Assembly (NCBI GenBank): GCA_964384095.1
Contig: CAYLKC010000084.1
Coordinates: 1-8,252, forward strand
Direction of reading: 5' to 3'
Origin: JAITWN01 sp964384095
GTDB lineage: Bacteria > Pseudomonadota > Gammaproteobacteria > SZUA-140
Length of the DNA stretch: 8,252 nucleotides
Shown one piece after another: positions 6,106 to 8,252 of this stretch. Both the position numbers and the translations under genes were made by a program. How positions within the stretch are numbered: position 1 is the first letter of the stretch; the number at the start of each line of letters is the position of its first letter. The notes beneath the pieces were generated by a model. It searched no databases and was not told the origin of the DNA. It worked only from the letters and a program-made list of their open reading frames with translations.

Positions 6106-6349
6106 CAGCGCCGGTTTCGAATTTATAACTGGCATTATCAACTATGCCAACAACTGCTGGCCGGGAGAGCCGGTTTGTCTCGTGTTCGATCTTTCTCGCG
6201 GTAATGCCGAGGCGATCGGCAGGAAGTCTGAGCAAAATGCTGTCATGTGGTGTGACCACAAAGGTGGCGAAGGTGGTGCCGGAACGGATTCTACTGAGAT
6301 AATCTGAAAGGGGGTAGCTGGGTCTTGAAGTCCGGACTGCAGTTATGAT
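6106..6349 (-). other. Unassigned open stretch upstream of the IS256 relic
   Basis: On the minus strand one frame is open from 6349 through this stretch and into the relic, ending at a stop after 5936. The upstream part includes LSRIRSGTTFATFVV, TPHDSILLRLPADRL and GITARKIEHETNRL. I do not recognise it, and it does not match the IS256 sequence expected upstream of block one. There is no ATG with a ribosome binding site; GTG at 6257-6259 is the nearest possible start. It may be part of another decayed gene or element, or chance. A perfect ten-base palindrome AGTCCGGACT lies at 6329-6338. Confidence 0.3.
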
Positions 6350-6570
6350 TTATCGCTATTATTGAATAAAGCCCACAAGACTGTCTCACGAGACGGCGCG
6401 GGCGTAATTAGCTATGACGGAGTTCCAACTTCGTCTGTTTATATTTACGGATATTCTGCCGAATAAACGAGGGAAGGGGCATGTAGCTGGCACTATATGG
6501 ATCCGGCTTATCACCGACATGACCGCAGCTATTTAATCAACTTACGTGGACCCGTCCTGTTAGAGATCGC
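6350..6570. other. AT-rich intergenic spacer
   Basis: No gene is seen here. The base composition shifts visibly toward A/T compared with the block before 5700. GTCTC-AC-GAGAC (6383-6394) is a short inverted repeat. TATTTAAT, about 35 bases before the next gene, could be a -10 region, but no good -35 accompanies it. I find no tRNA, array or clear terminator. Confidence 0.5.
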
Positions 6571-7017
6571 ATGGCAAACGAGTACGGAAGGATCATCGAA
6601 GAAATGGTCGCTAGGTGCGAGCTACTGCATGAAGGGCAATCGCGCGAAGAATGCTGCATAGAAAAAGGGATTATAAATTGCCCGACTACCGTTCGAGTGG
6701 AACAAGACCCTCAATACCAGTTCGTGACTCTCGGCATAGTACTCCTAATAATCTTTACTCTGCTATATCTAGCGATTCGAAAGAAATGGCCACAACGAAT
6801 ATGGAGCCACTTTGGAGAAACCACGAGAGCGGTTTTGAGCGGCTGGGCAATCTGGTTCATTGTGGTTTTATCGTACATCCTGATAATGCAGCCGTATAGC
6901 AGCTGGCCGATTCATGCAGACGAGTACCTAAACCTCGCAATGTGGCTCACGTTACCGCCATTAGCCACATTCACGATTCATCTGTGGGTGAGGCGCTTCG
7001 TGAGAGGAAAAAAGTGA
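6571..7017 (+). CDS. Hypothetical three-helix membrane protein with Cys-rich N-terminus
   Basis: I do not recognise this 148-residue protein. Residues 1-50 are polar and hold four cysteines spaced C-x11-CC-x7-C (Cys16, 28, 29, 37). Three hydrophobic segments follow at about 51-69 (FVTLGIVLLIIFTLLYLAI), 87-107 and 119-139. The basic stretch RKKWPQR after helix one and RRFVRGKK at the C-terminus suggest, by the positive-inside rule, an outside N-terminus and an inside C-terminus. The cysteines could then form disulfides in the periplasm. The start is ATG at 6571, with only a weak GAGA upstream; ATG at 6604 is an alternative that would keep all four cysteines. It lies 108 bases before the next gene on the same strand and shares its AT-rich composition, suggesting a laterally acquired pair. 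Confidence 0.72.
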   Translation: MANEYGRIIEEMVARCELLHEGQSREECCIEKGIINCPTTVRVEQDPQYQFVTLGIVLLIIFTLLYLAIRKKWPQRIWSHFGETTRAVLSGWAIWFIVVLSYILIMQPYSSWPIHADEYLNLAMWLTLPPLATFTIHLWVRRFVRGKK

Positions 7018-7125
7018 TCTATATCTGTGCTACCCACGCAGATACTCAGCCACCGCCGTGCCACATTATCTCCATAGTGAAGTATGCGCCTAAAACCGCA
7101 GAAGTTAGATGAAAAGGGCCCGTCA

Positions 7126-8100
7126 ATGAAGCAGGCAGCAAAGGTGTGGAGAATCACCACACTCATTATAGCTTTGTGTGCGGTTCATTCGGTGTTATAT
7201 GCCGCAGATAATTATGTAAAGATTAGTCTTCCCAAAGGTGTATCTATAGAACTGCCAAAAAATTGGATCGTACTTTCAGAAGACCAAAAAATAATACTAG
7301 ATTTAGCCGTTGAGTCCGGCCTCGATTTATCAGGAGTTGGACAAGAGGACTCAGAGTTACCCTTCGCTGCAAATTATTATGACGATAAAGGCAATACCTT
7401 GGGTCTTCTTAATGTTCGTTATTACCCGCAGTTTGATCTGACGCAAGCTGATGCTCAGTCAGCAAGCGCACAAGACATAAGTGGATTAGATGCTGTATTA
7501 AAGAAGAATCTGATTCCTTTTATGAAAGCTGTTGATATGGAGGTTACTGCTTGGGCAGGTACACAGAAAATTACTATCAACGGCATCACCGTGCTTCTGA
7601 CCGAATATAAGAGGAAATACCTGAATGAGAGCAGGGAGTTCAGAGTGCGGCTCGTAAGGGTATTGGATGCCGACAGATCGTTTACTCTCACCGTCTCGTA
7701 TCATGAAGCTGCATCTCTCTTATTAGGGCCAATAACAGACAGAATAATTTCTTCTCTGAGAATAGAGAGGCTGTCTCCTCCCGACCCAGGTAACTTAGAT
7801 TCTAGCGCCTCGAAACAAGATCACTCTGGATCAAGTCGTAAAAATTCTAAGCTAAAGCTATTCGTTGAATTCGTTGTATTTAATTCAATCGTGCAACTTG
7901 GGGTTGCGTTCCTTGCTATTGGTGTATTTATACTTTTCTTAGGTCGAAAATTGGTCTCTAGCAATATTGGCAAATGGAACCGAATAGGCGCATACACTGC
8001 GGTTGGAGTCTGTGCTGGATTGATGTCGTATTCAAATTACACTATCCCGGAGCGTAATCTAGAGTTTCTTGAAGGGGCGACGTCACCCCATTCTGAGTAG
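7126..8100 (+). CDS. Hypothetical exported protein with two C-terminal membrane helices
   Basis: I do not recognise this 324-residue protein. Residues 1-26 form a Sec-type signal peptide: basic MKQAAKVWR, the hydrophobic core TTLIIALCAV and a cleavage site after VLYA. A periplasmic domain follows (about 28-215), starting KISLPKGVSIELPKNWIVL. This strand pattern ending in a Trp recalls DcrB/PsbP-like domains, but that is only an impression. A Ser/Asp/Lys-rich linker (217-243) leads to two hydrophobic helices at about 249-272 and 286-304. The frame opens at 7084, but ATG at 7126 is chosen because it begins the signal peptide and has AAGGG seven bases upstream. The last residues (GATSPHSE) run into what appears to be the end of an IS3 element, so the native C-terminus may have been replaced. 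Confidence 0.78.
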   Translation: MKQAAKVWRITTLIIALCAVHSVLYAADNYVKISLPKGVSIELPKNWIVLSEDQKIILDLAVESGLDLSGVGQEDSELPFAANYYDDKGNTLGLLNVRYYPQFDLTQADAQSASAQDISGLDAVLKKNLIPFMKAVDMEVTAWAGTQKITINGITVLLTEYKRKYLNESREFRVRLVRVLDADRSFTLTVSYHEAASLLLGPITDRIISSLRIERLSPPDPGNLDSSASKQDHSGSSRKNSKLKLFVEFVVFNSIVQLGVAFLAIGVFILFLGRKLVSSNIGKWNRIGAYTAVGVCAGLMSYSNYTIPERNLEFLEGATSPHSE

Positions 8101-8252
8101 CGTTCCCGTTTAGAGCCCGCCTGTCACTGTAGCCGATTTACCGGCCAAGCGTTTTGCATGTTGCGCGGGCGTCAGCCCGCCCAACACCTTCTTCGGTCGC
8201 TCTTCGTTGTACTCCCGTCGCCAGGCTTCGATCACTGCCCGGGCGTGGGCAA
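8079..8252 (-). mobile_element. 3' end of an IS3-family insertion sequence
   Basis: The element enters from the right edge with its transposase gene on the minus strand and ends somewhere near 8074-8090. There the sequence GGGGCGACGTCACCCC (8074-8089) is an imperfect palindrome. The exact tip and any target duplication cannot be fixed, because the other end is outside the window. The boundary given is an inference from the usual short distance between the IS3 orfB stop and the terminal repeat. Confidence 0.65.
8110..8252 (-). CDS. IS3-family transposase OrfB, C-terminal fragment
   Basis: Only the last 46 residues are in the window; the gene continues past the right edge. They contain AVIEAWRREYNEERPKKVLG followed by GLTPAQHAKRLA. 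This is the C-terminal end of the DDE integrase core of IS3-family transposases, where W-x5-YN-x2-RP and the L-G-x-LTP motif are characteristic. The catalytic DDE residues lie upstream, outside the window, so activity cannot be judged. The frame ends in TAA (8110-8112). The gene converges on the exported-protein gene, with only nine bases between the two stop codons. Confidence 0.92.
   Translation of the reverse strand, partial: AHARAVIEAWRREYNEERPKKVLGGLTPAQHAKRLAGKSATVTGGL

Noticed and set aside
6329..6338. Perfect palindrome AGTCCGGACT as an operator
   Set aside because: A single short palindrome about 230 bases from the nearest intact gene; nothing else supports a regulatory role.
7159..7185. 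Lipoprotein signal in the exported protein (IALC before the signal cleavage region)
   Set aside because: The residue before Cys is Leu, not the Ala, Gly or Ser needed in a lipobox, and a standard cleavage site follows at VLYA.
1..8252. CRISPR arrays, tRNA or rRNA genes
   Set aside because: No regularly spaced repeats and no tRNA-like cloverleaf or rRNA sequence were seen on either strand by eye.

Overview
The window is a stretch of bacterial chromosome, most likely from a gammaproteobacterium of the Chromatiales/Xanthomonadales kind. The reason is the gene order dapF - DUF484 - xerC - hslV - hslU, an arrangement known from those groups, together with high GC content and strong protein conservation. 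No organism is named from the sequence; this is an inference.

Region 1 (1-5136) is a GC-rich housekeeping block entirely on the minus strand. In transcription order it holds an alkyltransferase-like DNA repair protein, a patatin-like phospholipase, dapF (diaminopimelate epimerase), a DUF484/GAF-like protein, xerC, hslV and the first 109 codons of hslU. Tight overlaps (ATGA between dapF and DUF484; TGATG between DUF484 and xerC and between hslV and hslU) show translational coupling. A 159-base gap with a strong hairpin separates xerC from hslV. dapF has its own extended -10 promoter candidate and a small hairpin covering its ribosome binding site.

Region 2 (5137-5700) is a complete hicA-hicB toxin-antitoxin pair on the plus strand, divergent from the repair gene. 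The HicB is short and has no room for a DNA-binding domain. A small hairpin that includes the hicB stop codon may end the operon.

Region 3 (5701-6570) has no intact gene. It holds a decayed IS256-family transposase on the minus strand, recognisable in four segments spread over different frames, with a likely terminal repeat abutting the hicB hairpin. Next come an unassigned open stretch and an AT-rich spacer.

Region 4 (6571-8100) is visibly richer in A/T than region 1 and carries two plus-strand genes I cannot assign. One is a three-helix membrane protein with a Cys-rich N-terminus. The other is a Sec-exported protein with two C-terminal membrane helices. They may work together, but this is not shown.

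Region 5 (about 8079-8252) is the 3' end of an IS3-family element on the minus strand. Its outer end appears to lie inside the last codons of the preceding gene, so that gene's C-terminus is probably IS-derived.

Overall, a conserved chromosomal operon is followed by an accessory pocket bounded by mobile-element remains. I found no clear new defence or biosynthetic system. The membrane-protein pair is the best candidate for something undescribed.
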